Below are positions 42,221-51,747 of a DNA stretch of 64,000 nt, in pieces. This DNA comes from Salmonella enterica subsp. arizonae (lineage in GTDB: Bacteria > Pseudomonadota > Gammaproteobacteria > Enterobacterales > Enterobacteriaceae): NCBI RefSeq assembly GCF_008692845.1, contig NZ_VXJW01000002.1, forward strand, positions 470,231 to 534,230, read 5' to 3'. Position numbers and translations under genes: made by a program. The notes below the pieces were generated by a model. The model saw nothing but the letters and a program-made list of their open reading frames with translations, searched no databases and was not told the origin of the DNA. How positions within the stretch are numbered: the stretch's first letter is position 1; the number at the start of each line of letters is the position of its first letter.

Positions 42221-43620
42221 TCGCGTTTCTCCTGCTCAAGCGATTCCCCTACGGCAGAAATAGGGCGTGCGGGTCTGCCATCGGTTTCAGCAGTCGGTAT
42301 TTCCGCCGGCTGCGGCCCTTTCTGGATAAGGCGAATCATATAAATATACCCAACCCCAAAGACCAGGGAATAGACCACAAAGAAGGCCAGAAAACTGATG
42401 CTCATTTGTAAGGTGCTGTGCGCGGAGACCGCATCACGCGTACGCAGTAGGCCATAGACCACCCACGGCTGACGCCCTACTTCAGTAGTCACCCATCCGG
42501 CAAGGATAGCGATAAGACCGGACGGCCCCATCCATAACGCAAAGTGCATAAAGGGCCGCGAATGATACAGTCGATGTCGGTATCGTAGCCACAGGCTGGC
42601 CAGCCCCAGCAGGATCATCAGCACGCCCATGCCCACCATAATGCGGAATGACCAGAACACCACGGTAGAGTTGGGGCGATCCTCTTTAGGATAATCTTTA
42701 AGCGCAGGCACCTGTTTATCCAGGCTATGAGTCAGGATCAGACTACCCAGCGCCGGGATCTCAAGCGCATAGCGGGTCCGTTCCGCCTTCATATCCGGCC
42801 AGCCCACCAGCGTAAGCGGCGTTGGTTCGCCGGGCGTATTTTCCCAGTGTCCCTCAATCGCGGCAATTTTGACCGGCTGATGCTTTAGGGTATTAAGGCC
42901 GTGCATATCGCCAATCAATGCCTGAACGGGCGCAACCACAACCGCCATCCACAACGCCATTGAGAACATTCGGCGGATAGCCGGCGTATCGTTACCTTTC
43001 AATAAATGCCAGGCGGCGGACGCGCCGACAAACATCGCGCTACTTAAAAACGCCGCGACGGACATATGCAACAAGCGATACGGGAACGACGGGTTGAAGA
43101 TCACCGCAAACCAGTCCGCCGGGACCACCTGACCATCATGAATTTCAAATCCCTGCGGGGTATGCATCCAACTGTTAGACGCCAGAATCCAGAACGTGGA
43201 TATTAACGTGCCCAACGCCACCATACAGGTAGATAAGAAATGCAGGCCCGGCCCGACTTTGTTCCAGCCAAAAAGCATCACGCCTAAAAATCCCGCTTCA
43301 AGGAAGAATGCGGTGAGGACTTCATAGGTTAACAAAGGCCCGGTGATACTCCCGGCGAACTGGGAAAAGCCGCTCCAGTTCGTCCCGAACTGATAAGCCA
43401 TAACCAGCCCGGAGACCACGCCCATCCCAAAGTTGACGGCAAAAATTTTGAGCCAGAATTGATAGAGCGAGCGCCAGACAGGATTACGTGTTTTTAGCCA
43501 TAAACCTTCCAGTACCACCAGGTAACTGGCTAAGCCAATGGTAATCGCAGGGAAAATAATGTGAAAAGAGACGGTAAAGGCGAACTGGAGTCTCGCTAAA
43601 AAGAATGCATCAAACTCCAT
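42217..43620 (-). CDS. Cytochrome bd-type (CIO-like) quinol oxidase subunit I
   Basis: A 467-residue heme-bearing subunit of the CydA/CioA family. It starts MEFDAFFLARLQFAFTVSFHIIFPA, with the conserved His ligand region. The GWVTTEVGRQPWVVYGLLRT block with heme/quinol residues is intact. The Q-loop is short, as in CioA-type oxidases (E. coli CydA is 522 aa). It oxidises ubiquinol and reduces O2 without proton pumping, with high affinity or inhibitor resistance. First gene of the three-gene oxidase operon. Confidence 0.93.
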   Translation of the reverse strand: MEFDAFFLARLQFAFTVSFHIIFPAITIGLASYLVVLEGLWLKTRNPVWRSLYQFWLKIFAVNFGMGVVSGLVMAYQFGTNWSGFSQFAGSITGPLLTYEVLTAFFLEAGFLGVMLFGWNKVGPGLHFLSTCMVALGTLISTFWILASNSWMHTPQGFEIHDGQVVPADWFAVIFNPSFPYRLLHMSVAAFLSSAMFVGASAAWHLLKGNDTPAIRRMFSMALWMAVVVAPVQALIGDMHGLNTLKHQPVKIAAIEGHWENTPGEPTPLTLVGWPDMKAERTRYALEIPALGSLILTHSLDKQVPALKDYPKEDRPNSTVVFWSFRIMVGMGVLMILLGLASLWLRYRHRLYHSRPFMHFALWMGPSGLIAILAGWVTTEVGRQPWVVYGLLRTRDAVSAHSTLQMSISFLAFFVVYSLVFGVGYIYMIRLIQKGPQPAEIPTAETDGRPARPISAVGESLEQEKRE

Positions 43621-43736
43621 GATCCCTCCCGTTTATATACAGTCACTTTGTGTAAAATATTCACTGTTCGCAACCAGGTTGAAACGAAACGGTTATTTTC
43701 CCCAAACGTGAAAATGCCGGGGAATATCCAGATAAA

Positions 43737-43838
43737 TTACGATTTTTTTTGCGGTTGGCTATCAGGTTTATCACCCGACTCTGGCGCTTCGGAGGGATCG
43801 TCTTTTTCGACAGCGAAACGGTAGTATTTATTTAGCAT
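43737..43838 (-). CDS. Possible 33-residue protein upstream of the bd oxidase operon
   Basis: ATG 43838 opens a 33-residue frame (MLNKYYRFAVEKDDPSE... QPQKKS) preceded by AAGGGAGA at good spacing. The product is small, highly charged and soluble, with acidic and Ser/Pro-rich middle and basic end. It lies on the same strand, 116 bp upstream of the oxidase and about 270 bp downstream of res. I do not recognise a family. Translation is inferred from the strong RBS; it could be a leader or a small regulatory protein. Confidence 0.5.
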   Translation of the reverse strand: MLNKYYRFAVEKDDPSEAPESGDKPDSQPQKKS

Positions 43839-44114
43839 AACATGTCTCCCTTAGTTACATTCAATTGGCAATATCTACCCTGCCATTATGAAAAATAACG
43901 GCAAAACAAAACACAGCGTTCTCAAGACTATTCGCAATTTCAGCAAAATACTCTTAGCTGAAAGTTAAGAATAGACGTAAAACGATAACCTTCAAGTCAA
44001 CGCTGTTTAAGAGACGGATGATAAGCGAAGTGAGAATGACCGGAGCGCTCGCTGCGTTGCGGTCATTTTATAATGTCTATCAAAAAGATAGCCGTAAAGG
44101 TCCATCTAAATTCG
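43839..44114. other. Intergenic region between res and the small ORF
   Basis: A 276-bp gap with no gene seen. It is A/T-rich, with TTTGTTTTGCC and AGTATTTTGCTG stretches on the minus strand suited to a promoter for the small ORF and oxidase. An inverted repeat GAATGACCG...CGGTCATT near 44033-44070 may terminate res: GAATGACCGGAGCGC / GCGTTGCGGTCATTT. Confidence 0.45.
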
Positions 44115-47090
44115 TTAGTTCCACTTCCCTTCAATCAAGCCATTGATCGTAGAAAATACCGTCGGCGCGCTGGTCGCTTCCACATACTCGACATTGATAT
44201 TTTGCCGACGCAGCATATCGAAGAACTTACGTTGCGCATCAAGAATAACGTGATCGCCTACGCGCATATTTTCTGCTTTAGTTTCAACCAGTAAATAAAC
44301 GCTGTCGGCGTGCTGACGCTCAATACGGTAGACAAAATCCGGCGTAGTAGAGCCCCCCGTGTATTTAGGGATCTGAATGGCCCGCCTGGGGAGTTTGCCA
44401 AACACGGAAACCTGTTGCGGATAATGGTATTTTAATAGCGGCAATTCTGGGTCGACGCTGTCATAACGCAACGGCGGTATTTGATAGAGAGAACGGGGAT
44501 CATCTATTGCATTTTCATCCACATTTTTGCCCAGCATTTCAGCGTTAATCTCCTGCCTGAACTGCCGTACTGTAGGATCAAACACCGACGTTGAAGCCTG
44601 CAAATCAAGAGGCAGATAATCGTGGCGCTGCGCAAAATGCGCATTAATCCGCGCCTGTAACGCGCGGGTCATATTGTCCAGCGAGATCTCGCTTAAATAG
44701 CGCGAATCTCCCTGCAAAACATCGCGCAGCATCGCCATTAACACCGGGTGCAGAACGTTAACCGACAGACTGGTACGTAACGCCAGTTGCTTAAGGAAGT
44801 GGCCATATTTCATTCCCGCCATGAATTCGCTGGCGGCTAATTCGCCTTCCCGCTGCGCCACTTCAAAACGACCATTATCCTCATTCGACACCAGCCGTTG
44901 TTGCATCTGGCTTGGCTTCTGGCGAACGTATAACGTCGGGTCGCGCAGCACCCCAGCGGCAATCTGTTCCAGTGAAGAACCGCTACGCTCGAATTGCAGC
45001 ATATAACGACGGGAAAACTGTTCCCAGATACCGCTAAGTTGCTCCCAATTCTCTTTACGTAACCTGACCCGCAGTCGGGAGGCGGGCTTATTATCACGAA
45101 TGCGATCCGCGCGCACGCGCGCCTGCGTCAGCTCAGGGTAGAACTCCAGTAGCCACGCAAAACCACTTTTGGTTTCCCCGTTAAACGTGACGCTGGGTTT
45201 AAACTCATTACTCCGGTTGATAAGCTTTTTATCGTCCAGATCTTCCAGCAAACGAAGCTCCGTAAACGTTGGATCGACTTTTTGCCGCTCGGTGACGATG
45301 AGTGTGATCATCGCCTCATCCAGTTTCTGCTCATTGAGCTGAACCTTGCTGTCGCGATTAATCTCATCAACCAGCATACTGGCGAACGTTTTTTCATCAT
45401 AACCAATCAGAAACGCCAGTCGGGACGGCCACTCTTCCTGCTGAACGCGATGGCCGTTTTCGTCCACCGGTAGCCGCAGACCGCGCCCTACTTCCTGAAT
45501 TTTGCTCGACTCGCTACCGGAAGAACGTAATTTAGCAATGACAAAAACATTCGGGTTATCCCAGCCTTCGCGAAGCGTCCATTTTGAAAACAGAAAGCGG
45601 CGCGTTTCCCAGTTGCCGTGATGGTCTGAAAAACTGAGCAACTTCTCTTTATTTTTCAGAATATCATCTACTTCAGCCTGGATCGCCTCATCGCCGCTTC
45701 CCCGGTCTTCGCCAAAATAGCCAGCGTGGACGTTTTGGTTATCCGAGTGCAGGCTGGCGAGCGTGGCCTGAAGAAACGACAGATACTCCACTTCCCGCGG
45801 CAAGGTCTTGCGCTGATAATCGTCAATGAGTTGTGTCAGCTTCTTTTTCAGCAAGCGCTCAAAAGTGACTTTCAACCAGCCTTCGTCATCGCGATAGCTT
45901 TTAATGCTGTCAATAAAGAAAAGGCTTAATGTTTTAATACGCGGAGCATTATTTTCTTGCTCATTACTGCGCAAGAAATTTGCCTGCTCGATGTCAAAAT
46001 GCTTATCAATAGCGTTCTGAATAATCAGTTCCTGGTAGCTCGCGCCAAAGGTTCCTGGCACCAGCGCCATCCCGGCCTCCAGCTCCAGGTCGTTCGACAA
46101 CATTTTACTGCCGGCATATTCAATACTGCCTTCAAATCCTGCATCGACATCGGCGAGATTTTCGCCCACGCCAACCTCGGCAATTTTGCTCCCCCGTCGG
46201 AGGATTAATTTCTTTGCCGTGACGCTGTCAACGATATAACGATTATTGGCCTGCTCTTCGGGGAGATTCGGGTAATAAATATCAATACCTTTCACCAAAC
46301 CATCGTTAAAACTGTCCACCGCGTTGAGATCAAACTGCGGTTTCCGGCGATAGTAATCTTTACGTACACATTTATTTTTACCCTTACCTTCGACAATATC
46401 CGGGAAGGTAGCGCCAAAGCGTACGATCATTTGCGGCTGAATAGCCTGAATCGCTCGATAAAATTTGTTATCTCGCGCAAAACGATGCGGTTCATCAATA
46501 ATGACCACCGGTCGCGTCATTTGCAGCCCTTTAACTGGCGACGTCAGCCCGCCCAGTAGCGTTTGATCGTAATCGTCTCGCGTCATACTGGCAGAATTGA
46601 GCATTTGCGCATTGATCAGCAAAACCTGAATCGTATGGCTATCACGACGGCTGGCATCAGTAAAACTTAATAGCTGGGCCGGAAAATTTTTACGCCCCGA
46701 CTTTACTTTAAAATCACCGGCGTTGATGGTGCAAAGTTCCATCCGCGTATTTTCGTAGAACTGTGAAAAATGCTGTCTGGCGTAATCGCTGGTGATAAAG
46801 TTCCGCGCCCCTTCTTTAATGGCTGGCGTCGGCACCACCAGTACAAACTTGAAGAGACCGTATTTCTGGTGCAGTTCATACATCAACCGGGTATAGACAT
46901 AGGTTTTACCCGTCCCGGTCTCCATTTTAACGTCAATATTGGCCTTATCGTCGTAGCGTCCGTTAATCAGCGGATTAGCATAGTGATTATGATCGACCTG
47001 CGCGTGATCGATACCGGTGAAACTCGCCAGAATCGCCGCTAACGCCTGTTCCTGATGGGGAAGTTCTTCCAGTAAAATATTCATCGTCAT
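44115..47090 (-). CDS. res: Type III restriction enzyme Res subunit (StyLTI-like)
   Basis: A 991-residue helicase-nuclease. Motif I METGTGKT is at 56-63, motif II DEPH at 199-202 (DEPH rather than DEAD is typical of type III Res), and motif VI is in [11 protein letters not shown]. The C-terminal PD-(D/E)XK endonuclease has Asp in TPDF (918) and ETK (936-938). With Mod it cuts unmodified DNA after ATP-driven translocation between head-to-head sites. A Met two codons downstream is an alternative start with better RBS spacing. It follows mod by 6 bp. No lesions, so restriction is probably active. Confidence 0.95.
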   Translation of the reverse strand: MTMNILLEELPHQEQALAAILASFTGIDHAQVDHNHYANPLINGRYDDKANIDVKMETGTGKTYVYTRLMYELHQKYGLFKFVLVVPTPAIKEGARNFITSDYARQHFSQFYENTRMELCTINAGDFKVKSGRKNFPAQLLSFTDASRRDSHTIQVLLINAQMLNSASMTRDDYDQTLLGGLTSPVKGLQMTRPVVIIDEPHRFARDNKFYRAIQAIQPQMIVRFGATFPDIVEGKGKNKCVRKDYYRRKPQFDLNAVDSFNDGLVKGIDIYYPNLPEEQANNRYIVDSVTAKKLILRRGSKIAEVGVGENLADVDAGFEGSIEYAGSKMLSNDLELEAGMALVPGTFGASYQELIIQNAIDKHFDIEQANFLRSNEQENNAPRIKTLSLFFIDSIKSYRDDEGWLKVTFERLLKKKLTQLIDDYQRKTLPREVEYLSFLQATLASLHSDNQNVHAGYFGEDRGSGDEAIQAEVDDILKNKEKLLSFSDHHGNWETRRFLFSKWTLREGWDNPNVFVIAKLRSSGSESSKIQEVGRGLRLPVDENGHRVQQEEWPSRLAFLIGYDEKTFASMLVDEINRDSKVQLNEQKLDEAMITLIVTERQKVDPTFTELRLLEDLDDKKLINRSNEFKPSVTFNGETKSGFAWLLEFYPELTQARVRADRIRDNKPASRLRVRLRKENWEQLSGIWEQFSRRYMLQFERSGSSLEQIAAGVLRDPTLYVRQKPSQMQQRLVSNEDNGRFEVAQREGELAASEFMAGMKYGHFLKQLALRTSLSVNVLHPVLMAMLRDVLQGDSRYLSEISLDNMTRALQARINAHFAQRHDYLPLDLQASTSVFDPTVRQFRQEINAEMLGKNVDENAIDDPRSLYQIPPLRYDSVDPELPLLKYHYPQQVSVFGKLPRRAIQIPKYTGGSTTPDFVYRIERQHADSVYLLVETKAENMRVGDHVILDAQRKFFDMLRRQNINVEYVEATSAPTVFSTINGLIEGKWN

Positions 47091-47096
47091 CCCCGC

Positions 47097-49055
47097 TTAA
47101 TAACGCTTCACCAGGTTCACTTTTTGATCGAGCTGTTTTAAGCCGATTTCCAGTTCACGAATGGATTCAAGGTCGAAAGAGTAGCCGTAAATGACAATAG
47201 TCTGAACCGGAAGCTGGTGCGTACCCATGCGGTTGAGTAGATCGCGGGTCTGCTCTGTTCCCCATCGTTCATCAATCAGATACAGGCGCGTATTATCAAC
47301 ATACATGGCGCGATAGCCGGAAAAATCAATGGTCTGTACGTCAATATCCATTTTATAGCCATCGGTGACCAGCCATGTTGTTAATATAGTCGCTTCGCCG
47401 CTTGCGCCGCCCGGCACGCCCAATCCTCTGGCGGAAAAAGGATTGATCATGTCGGTAAATCCCGATTCGGTGAAAGCGACCAGTTGACCGCTGGAATTGA
47501 TAAAATGACCGGTAGCAATATCGAAGCTATCCAGATCGTCCAGCGTTTGCTGTGTTGGGGTGGCAAAACGATAATGTTTAAAACCGAGATCGCCATTCGT
47601 CGCAGGATTGGTGGCACGGATCTTCGCCGCAACGCGTTTAATTCGATCGCGGCTGATTTCATCAATGGTGTTGTAACCCGCTTTTTTGGCGATAGTGTTA
47701 TGGTTTAGTGTCTGATCGAGAGTACAAAGAATAAACGCGCGCTGCCCTCCATCTTCTTCATTCAGCGCCATCACTGCATGAGCCGTGGTGCCGGACCCGG
47801 CAAAAAAGTCCAGAACGATGCCGTTTTTATCGATAGCGAGCTTGATGATTTTCTTCAATAACGCGGTAGGCTTCGGCGTATCAAAAACGTTGTCGCCGAA
47901 GAGATCCAGAATCTCCTTTTTCCCCTCTTTATTCGACGCTACGTTATCCCAGTAATTGGTGGTTGGCTGCCCTTTACTGTGATGCGCGTACATGACTCGC
48001 TGGGGAATACCGCCGTTATCTTTGCCAAAATAGACCAAATTATCGGCCACCAGTTTTTGGTAACTGGCTTCAGGATAAGCCCATAACCTTTTGTGTACCG
48101 TACCATTCGGCGTGGTAATTTTATAGGTATAGCCGCCGCCGCTCAGCCCTTTTGACACCGTTAACGGCACCGGTCGCCATTTTCCATCTGGAAACTGTTC
48201 GGTCGGTTCTTTATAGGATTTCTGAATATACTCTTTAGAAAGCGGTTCTAAACGTAAGGCGCCCTGGCCGGTTTTGGCATAAACAAGAATGTATTCCCCC
48301 TGGGTGGAAACGTTATCAGAGTCGTTAGAAATCTCTTTTTTGCGCTTCCACATCACATTGGTGACAAATCCGCCTTCGCCAAAAATCTCATCCATCATTA
48401 ATTTAAGATTGGCGTGCTCATTATCGTCGATAGAGATAAAAATAAATCCGGTATCTTTAAGAAGTTTCCTGGCCAGGAAAAGACGCGGATACATGAAAGA
48501 TAACCACGCGGAGTGCGTCGATTTTCCCTGAATGGATTTTAAGCGCGCCAGTTCAGTATCATTAAGACCGAACATATCCTGCAACGCCCGATCGCTATAT
48601 TCAAAATGATCGGGATAGACAAACCCGTCCGACCCGGTGTTATAAGGTGGATCGATATAGATCATATCGACGGTATCAGCGTAATTATTTTGCAGATGGC
48701 GTAAAACATCCAGATTATCCCCGGTCAGAAAAAGATTATGACTGTTTTTGTTTACAGCCAGAGTATTATGTTCCACGTCAGGGACGATAACGGTAACGGA
48801 TTTTTCACCCGCTTGTTTTTTTGCATAATCTTTGCCAATAAAATCAATCTGATAACCGCTAGTCAGCTCATTGATATTACGTTCTTTCAGCGCGCGCTCA
48901 AATCTGGCGAGATCAAATCCGCCTTTCGCGATCAGTTCGCCCTGCTCGTCATAGCGATCGGCAATAAAAAATTCCGGTAATGCACGTTGTAACTCAGACA
49001 GAAAGGCGCTATTCGGGGCAACAGACTCGTTGTGTTTTTGGTTATCTTTCAACAT
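47097..49055 (-). CDS. mod: Type III DNA methyltransferase Mod subunit (StyLTI-like)
   Basis: A 652-residue N6-adenine methyltransferase and specificity subunit. Beta-class order: catalytic motif IV DPPYNTG at 135-141 precedes the SAM-binding FAGSG at 418-422. The region between (about 220-400) is the target-recognition domain and sets specificity. Salmonella StyLTI (CAGAG) sits at the same locus with the same gene order, so the same specificity is likely but not proven here. Mod alone modifies; Mod plus Res restricts. Confidence 0.95.
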   Translation of the reverse strand: MLKDNQKHNESVAPNSAFLSELQRALPEFFIADRYDEQGELIAKGGFDLARFERALKERNINELTSGYQIDFIGKDYAKKQAGEKSVTVIVPDVEHNTLAVNKNSHNLFLTGDNLDVLRHLQNNYADTVDMIYIDPPYNTGSDGFVYPDHFEYSDRALQDMFGLNDTELARLKSIQGKSTHSAWLSFMYPRLFLARKLLKDTGFIFISIDDNEHANLKLMMDEIFGEGGFVTNVMWKRKKEISNDSDNVSTQGEYILVYAKTGQGALRLEPLSKEYIQKSYKEPTEQFPDGKWRPVPLTVSKGLSGGGYTYKITTPNGTVHKRLWAYPEASYQKLVADNLVYFGKDNGGIPQRVMYAHHSKGQPTTNYWDNVASNKEGKKEILDLFGDNVFDTPKPTALLKKIIKLAIDKNGIVLDFFAGSGTTAHAVMALNEEDGGQRAFILCTLDQTLNHNTIAKKAGYNTIDEISRDRIKRVAAKIRATNPATNGDLGFKHYRFATPTQQTLDDLDSFDIATGHFINSSGQLVAFTESGFTDMINPFSARGLGVPGGASGEATILTTWLVTDGYKMDIDVQTIDFSGYRAMYVDNTRLYLIDERWGTEQTRDLLNRMGTHQLPVQTIVIYGYSFDLESIRELEIGLKQLDQKVNLVKRY

Positions 49056-49243
49056 GATATCTTCGCTCCGTTGATAATTTTAAGGTCCAACAATCAATTT
49101 CTTATAAAGAAAAAAGTAAGCGATGATTGTAATGGTCACGAAAGGCAGATGCCATCATTAACCTTGGTTGTTCATTGAAAGGACGTGAAAACGACGGGAG
49201 GAAGGAGCGCTCCCGGCGACAGTATGCGCCAGGAGCGTACTTT

Positions 49244-50497
49244 TTACGTGCGATGACCGACGGCCGACTCCGGAAGTGAGTCGCTATCTGTACCGGAGAT
49301 GACGACTCCCCGGGTCTCGCGACCAAATGCCACAAATACACAGATTAAAATAGCCACCGCGCCAGCCACGATCGCCATTGCCAATCCGTAATTTCCACCA
49401 TGCGTTTCCGCGATGCGGGCCTGTAACGTCGCATTAACCGACGCCAGTAAATTACCGAGTTGGTAAACAAACCCTGGCAGCACGGCGCGCGCATTCGCCG
49501 GAACCAGCTCGTTCAGCCAGGTCGGCACGACTCCCCAGGCGCCCTGCACCATAAACTGCATCAGGAACGCGCCCAGGCCAATCGTGAATGATCCGCTGGA
49601 AAATGCCCATAGCGGGAGTACCGGAAGCGCAAGAAAAGCGGCGATCATGATCGCTTTTTTACGCCCAATACGTTCCGATAGCGTACCGTAGAAAATGCCG
49701 CCGAGCATCGCGGCAATGTTATAAAAAATCGCAATGATACTGATCAGATGCGGATCAAAACCATGCTGCATCTTCAGGAAGGTAGGATAGAGATCCTGCG
49801 TCCCGTGACTGAAAAAGTTAAAGAAAGCCATGACCAGCACCAGATACAGACACAACTTCCACTGCTTGCGCAGAACAGGAAGCAGCGCGGTATTCTCTTT
49901 ACGCGCTCTGGCCGCCAGCCAGACGGGTGATTCCGGCACTTTAAACCAGATATAAGGCAGCAACACAATGGGCAGGGCGCCAATCAGGAACATACCGCGC
50001 CAGCCAACCATACTGTAGAAGAGGCCAAAAATAACCGAGGCGAACAGATAGCCGCAGGGATAGCCCGCCTGAAAAATGCCCGACATCAGGCCACGCGAAC
50101 GATCGGGAATGGTTTCCATCGCCAGTGATGACGCGACGCCCCATATCCCGCCCATCGCCACGCCGTACATGACCCGAAAAATCAGAAATGCCATGAAGGT
50201 GGGCGACCAGGCGGAAAGCAGTTCAAACACCGTAAAGAACAGAATATTGAGCATCAGTATCGGTCGACGTCCGTACTTTTCCGCCATTCGGCCAAATAGC
50301 AGCGCGCCAATGGGACGCACCGCCAGGGTCAGCATAATCGCAATGGAAACGTCCGATACGGAAGCGTGAAACCATTCGGCGAGATCGCTAAGTACAAAGA
50401 CAAGGATAAAAAAATCAAACGCATCCAGCATCCAACTGGTAAAGCTGGCAAACGCCACATGCCGTTGTGTCATCGTCCAGTTCAGGGGAGTGTACAT
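49244..50497 (-). CDS. MFS transporter, organic/sugar acid:H+ symporter type
   Basis: A 417-residue, 12-helix MFS protein. Visible features are WMLDAFDFFILVFVLSDLA (helix 1, sialate/lactate symporter-like), motif A GRMAEKYGRRPILM, and the second motif GTLSERIGRKKAIM. It resembles the sialate:H+ symporter (SHS) family of monocarboxylate/sugar acid importers, but the substrate is unknown. It is monocistronic, on the same strand as mod-res and downstream of the gol remnants. Confidence 0.8.
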   Translation of the reverse strand: MYTPLNWTMTQRHVAFASFTSWMLDAFDFFILVFVLSDLAEWFHASVSDVSIAIMLTLAVRPIGALLFGRMAEKYGRRPILMLNILFFTVFELLSAWSPTFMAFLIFRVMYGVAMGGIWGVASSLAMETIPDRSRGLMSGIFQAGYPCGYLFASVIFGLFYSMVGWRGMFLIGALPIVLLPYIWFKVPESPVWLAARARKENTALLPVLRKQWKLCLYLVLVMAFFNFFSHGTQDLYPTFLKMQHGFDPHLISIIAIFYNIAAMLGGIFYGTLSERIGRKKAIMIAAFLALPVLPLWAFSSGSFTIGLGAFLMQFMVQGAWGVVPTWLNELVPANARAVLPGFVYQLGNLLASVNATLQARIAETHGGNYGLAMAIVAGAVAILICVFVAFGRETRGVVISGTDSDSLPESAVGHRT

Positions 50498-50796
50498 AGG
50501 TAATGTCCTGCATCAAAAATAACATCAAGCTTTGACGCGGCGAGGCGAAGAGAAACTCTCCCATCGTCAAAGCGACGTAACAAGGTAGCGTTGCGCTACT
50601 TATTTGTTATGTTTTTGTATATAGCAGGTAAAACATTGGCAAAAATAGACAAATTATTACATATTATTAACAAAACTTACTGCCACATGATTTGTCACAG
50701 TTTTTATAGGGATTCTGTCCTGTAAAGAAAAGCGAGGCGTGATTATCGTATCGTGGTCGGCCTGTTACCAGACCGATCGCAACTGGCTATTGACTA
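50498..50796. other. Intergenic region MFS-gol remnant
   Basis: A 299-bp A/T-rich gap holding the MFS promoter on the minus strand (candidates around 50620-50700, e.g. TTGTCT...TATATA) and the golB 3' flank. TTTGTCACAG (50690) resembles a CRP/FNR half-site. No gene seen. Confidence 0.4.
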
Positions 50797-50991
50797 TTAC
50801 AGATCGTTCGGCAGGAAACCGGTCTTTTGCAGGGCTATGGCCATCTGTTCTCCGGATAGCGACGTTTCCACCTCAACCAAACGCGTCACCGGGTCAGTTC
50901 TCACCGTCGCATTAGCATCGAGAGCCAGAATCATCTTTTTTACCATACTGGCGCAGCCGCCTCAGGTTATGTTATCAATATGGAACCACAT
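50797..50991 (-). pseudogene. golB: Gold-binding metallochaperone GolB, TGA in place of the first CXXC cysteine
   Basis: ATG 50991 begins MWFHIDNIT, then TGA (50964-50962), then GGCASMVKKMILALDANATVRTDP and ETSLSGEQMAIALQKTGFLPNDL to a stop at 50797. This matches GolB (MQFHIDDMTCGGCAS...), a 64-residue HMA-fold chaperone for Au(I)/Cu(I). The TGA stands where TGC encodes the first metal-binding Cys. The rest of the frame is intact and conserved. No selenocysteine context is obvious, and golS and golT beside it are also broken, so this is taken as nonsense inactivation. Confidence 0.88.
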
Positions 50992-51022
50992 GATGAACCC
51001 CTTTTGTGTGGGAACTGTTGCC

Positions 51023-51053
51023 AGTCTGGGCCTGGCCAGTGTTGGAAGGCCAA
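51023..51053 (-). promoter_or_regulatory. GolS-type operator/promoter of golB
   Basis: On the minus strand -35 TTGGCC (51053-51048) and -10 CAGACT (51028-51023) are separated by exactly 19 bp, the elongated spacer of MerR-family promoters. The spacer contains the dyad CCTTCCAACACTGGCCAGG. This fits the GolS-activated golB promoter, 32 bp upstream of golB. Confidence 0.75.
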
Positions 51054-51059
51054 GCGTAA

Positions 51060-51410
51060 TTTCAGGTCTTACAGACGCGGCAGTGAATCATCGCCTTAAA
51101 GATTTGCGCAATGTGCTACATATTCTGGATGCGCCTGACCAGCTCATCGATAGGTGTCTGCGCCAGGCGTTTGACGTCAACACTTTGCCGCGACTGGTTA
51201 TTCCCAAAATTCAGTAGGCCTCTGATTTAATTGGCTAAAAAGCCAAGAGCATGCGCAGCGTATAAAATGTAACTGGCTAACGTCAGCCTGGATATAAGCC
51301 CAATAGCCAGAATCCGTCCGACTTGCCGCGGGAACCAGACTAATCTATTCATAGTAGCGAATCATGCTGGCTGAAACTTTCGATGCTTTAGCTGCTTTAC
51401 CGATGTTTAT
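51060..51410 (-). pseudogene. golS: MerR-family gold sensor GolS, start codon lost and multiple lesions
   Basis: Minus-strand translation reads [21 protein letters not shown], then TAG, ISLVPAASRTDSGY and ADVSQLHFIR. A frameshift and a TAA follow, then NNQSRQSVDVKRLAQTPIDELVRRIQNM, another stop and HIAQIFKAMIHC. This is GolS, the MerR-like Au(I)/Cu(I)-responsive activator. Lesions: ATG to ATA at 51410, two or three nonsense codons and at least one frameshift. The 3' end runs into the golB promoter. Clearly non-functional. Confidence 0.88.
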
Positions 51411-51681
51411 GACGCTTCTCCTCATGTCGTGGTTGTGTAGGATAGGATTGCCATCGCCGACAAACGTCATCTGCCCATACGCTGCTTTCTGGCGCCGCGA
51501 TTACTGCCTCCGCCGATGCCGTCCCTCGGACGGTGGCGCGTTCCGTCGCCAGATTCTCCCTGGCGTCCGTTACACCAGGTACAGCCTTAATACCTTTTTC
51601 AGCGCGAGCGGCATACGACACGCAAGTCATACCTTCAATAAGTAAGCTTATCGCGTCGTGACAATTTTCTGGCTGACTCAT
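51411..51681 (-). pseudogene. golT: Gold/copper P-type ATPase GolT, large internal deletion
   Basis: ATG 51681 begins [20 protein letters not shown], followed by [20 protein letters not shown] and [19 protein letters not shown], the N-terminal metal-binding domain of GolT. The CXXC motif is altered: GMTCASC-type becomes GMTCVSY, losing the second Cys. After residue 65 the sequence jumps, in another frame, to FVGDGNP, which resembles the late GDGINDAP motif of P1B ATPases. Nearly the whole membrane/ATPase core (over 650 residues) is therefore deleted. golS follows directly, as in the intact golTS operon. Confidence 0.85.
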
Positions 51682-51716
51682 GACGAATTTCCCATCGTGA
51701 CTATTCGGTATCAGAA

Positions 51717-51747
51717 AGCCTAAAGCTTGTCATTGTGGGCAGGTTAA
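51717..51747 (-). promoter_or_regulatory. GolS-type operator/promoter of golTS
   Basis: On the minus strand -35 TTAACC (51747-51742) and -10 TAGGCT (51722-51717) are separated by 19 bp, with the partial dyad CTGCCCACAATGACAAG between them. It lies 35 bp upstream of the golT start. This is the MerR-type promoter architecture expected for golTS; the dyad is imperfect, consistent with decay. Confidence 0.65.

Noticed and set aside
50962..50964. golB TGA as a true selenocysteine codon
   Set aside because: No obvious SECIS-like hairpin follows, the N-terminus has other substitutions, and golS/golT next to it are clearly dead, so nonsense inactivation is simpler. Kept as a finding only for testing.
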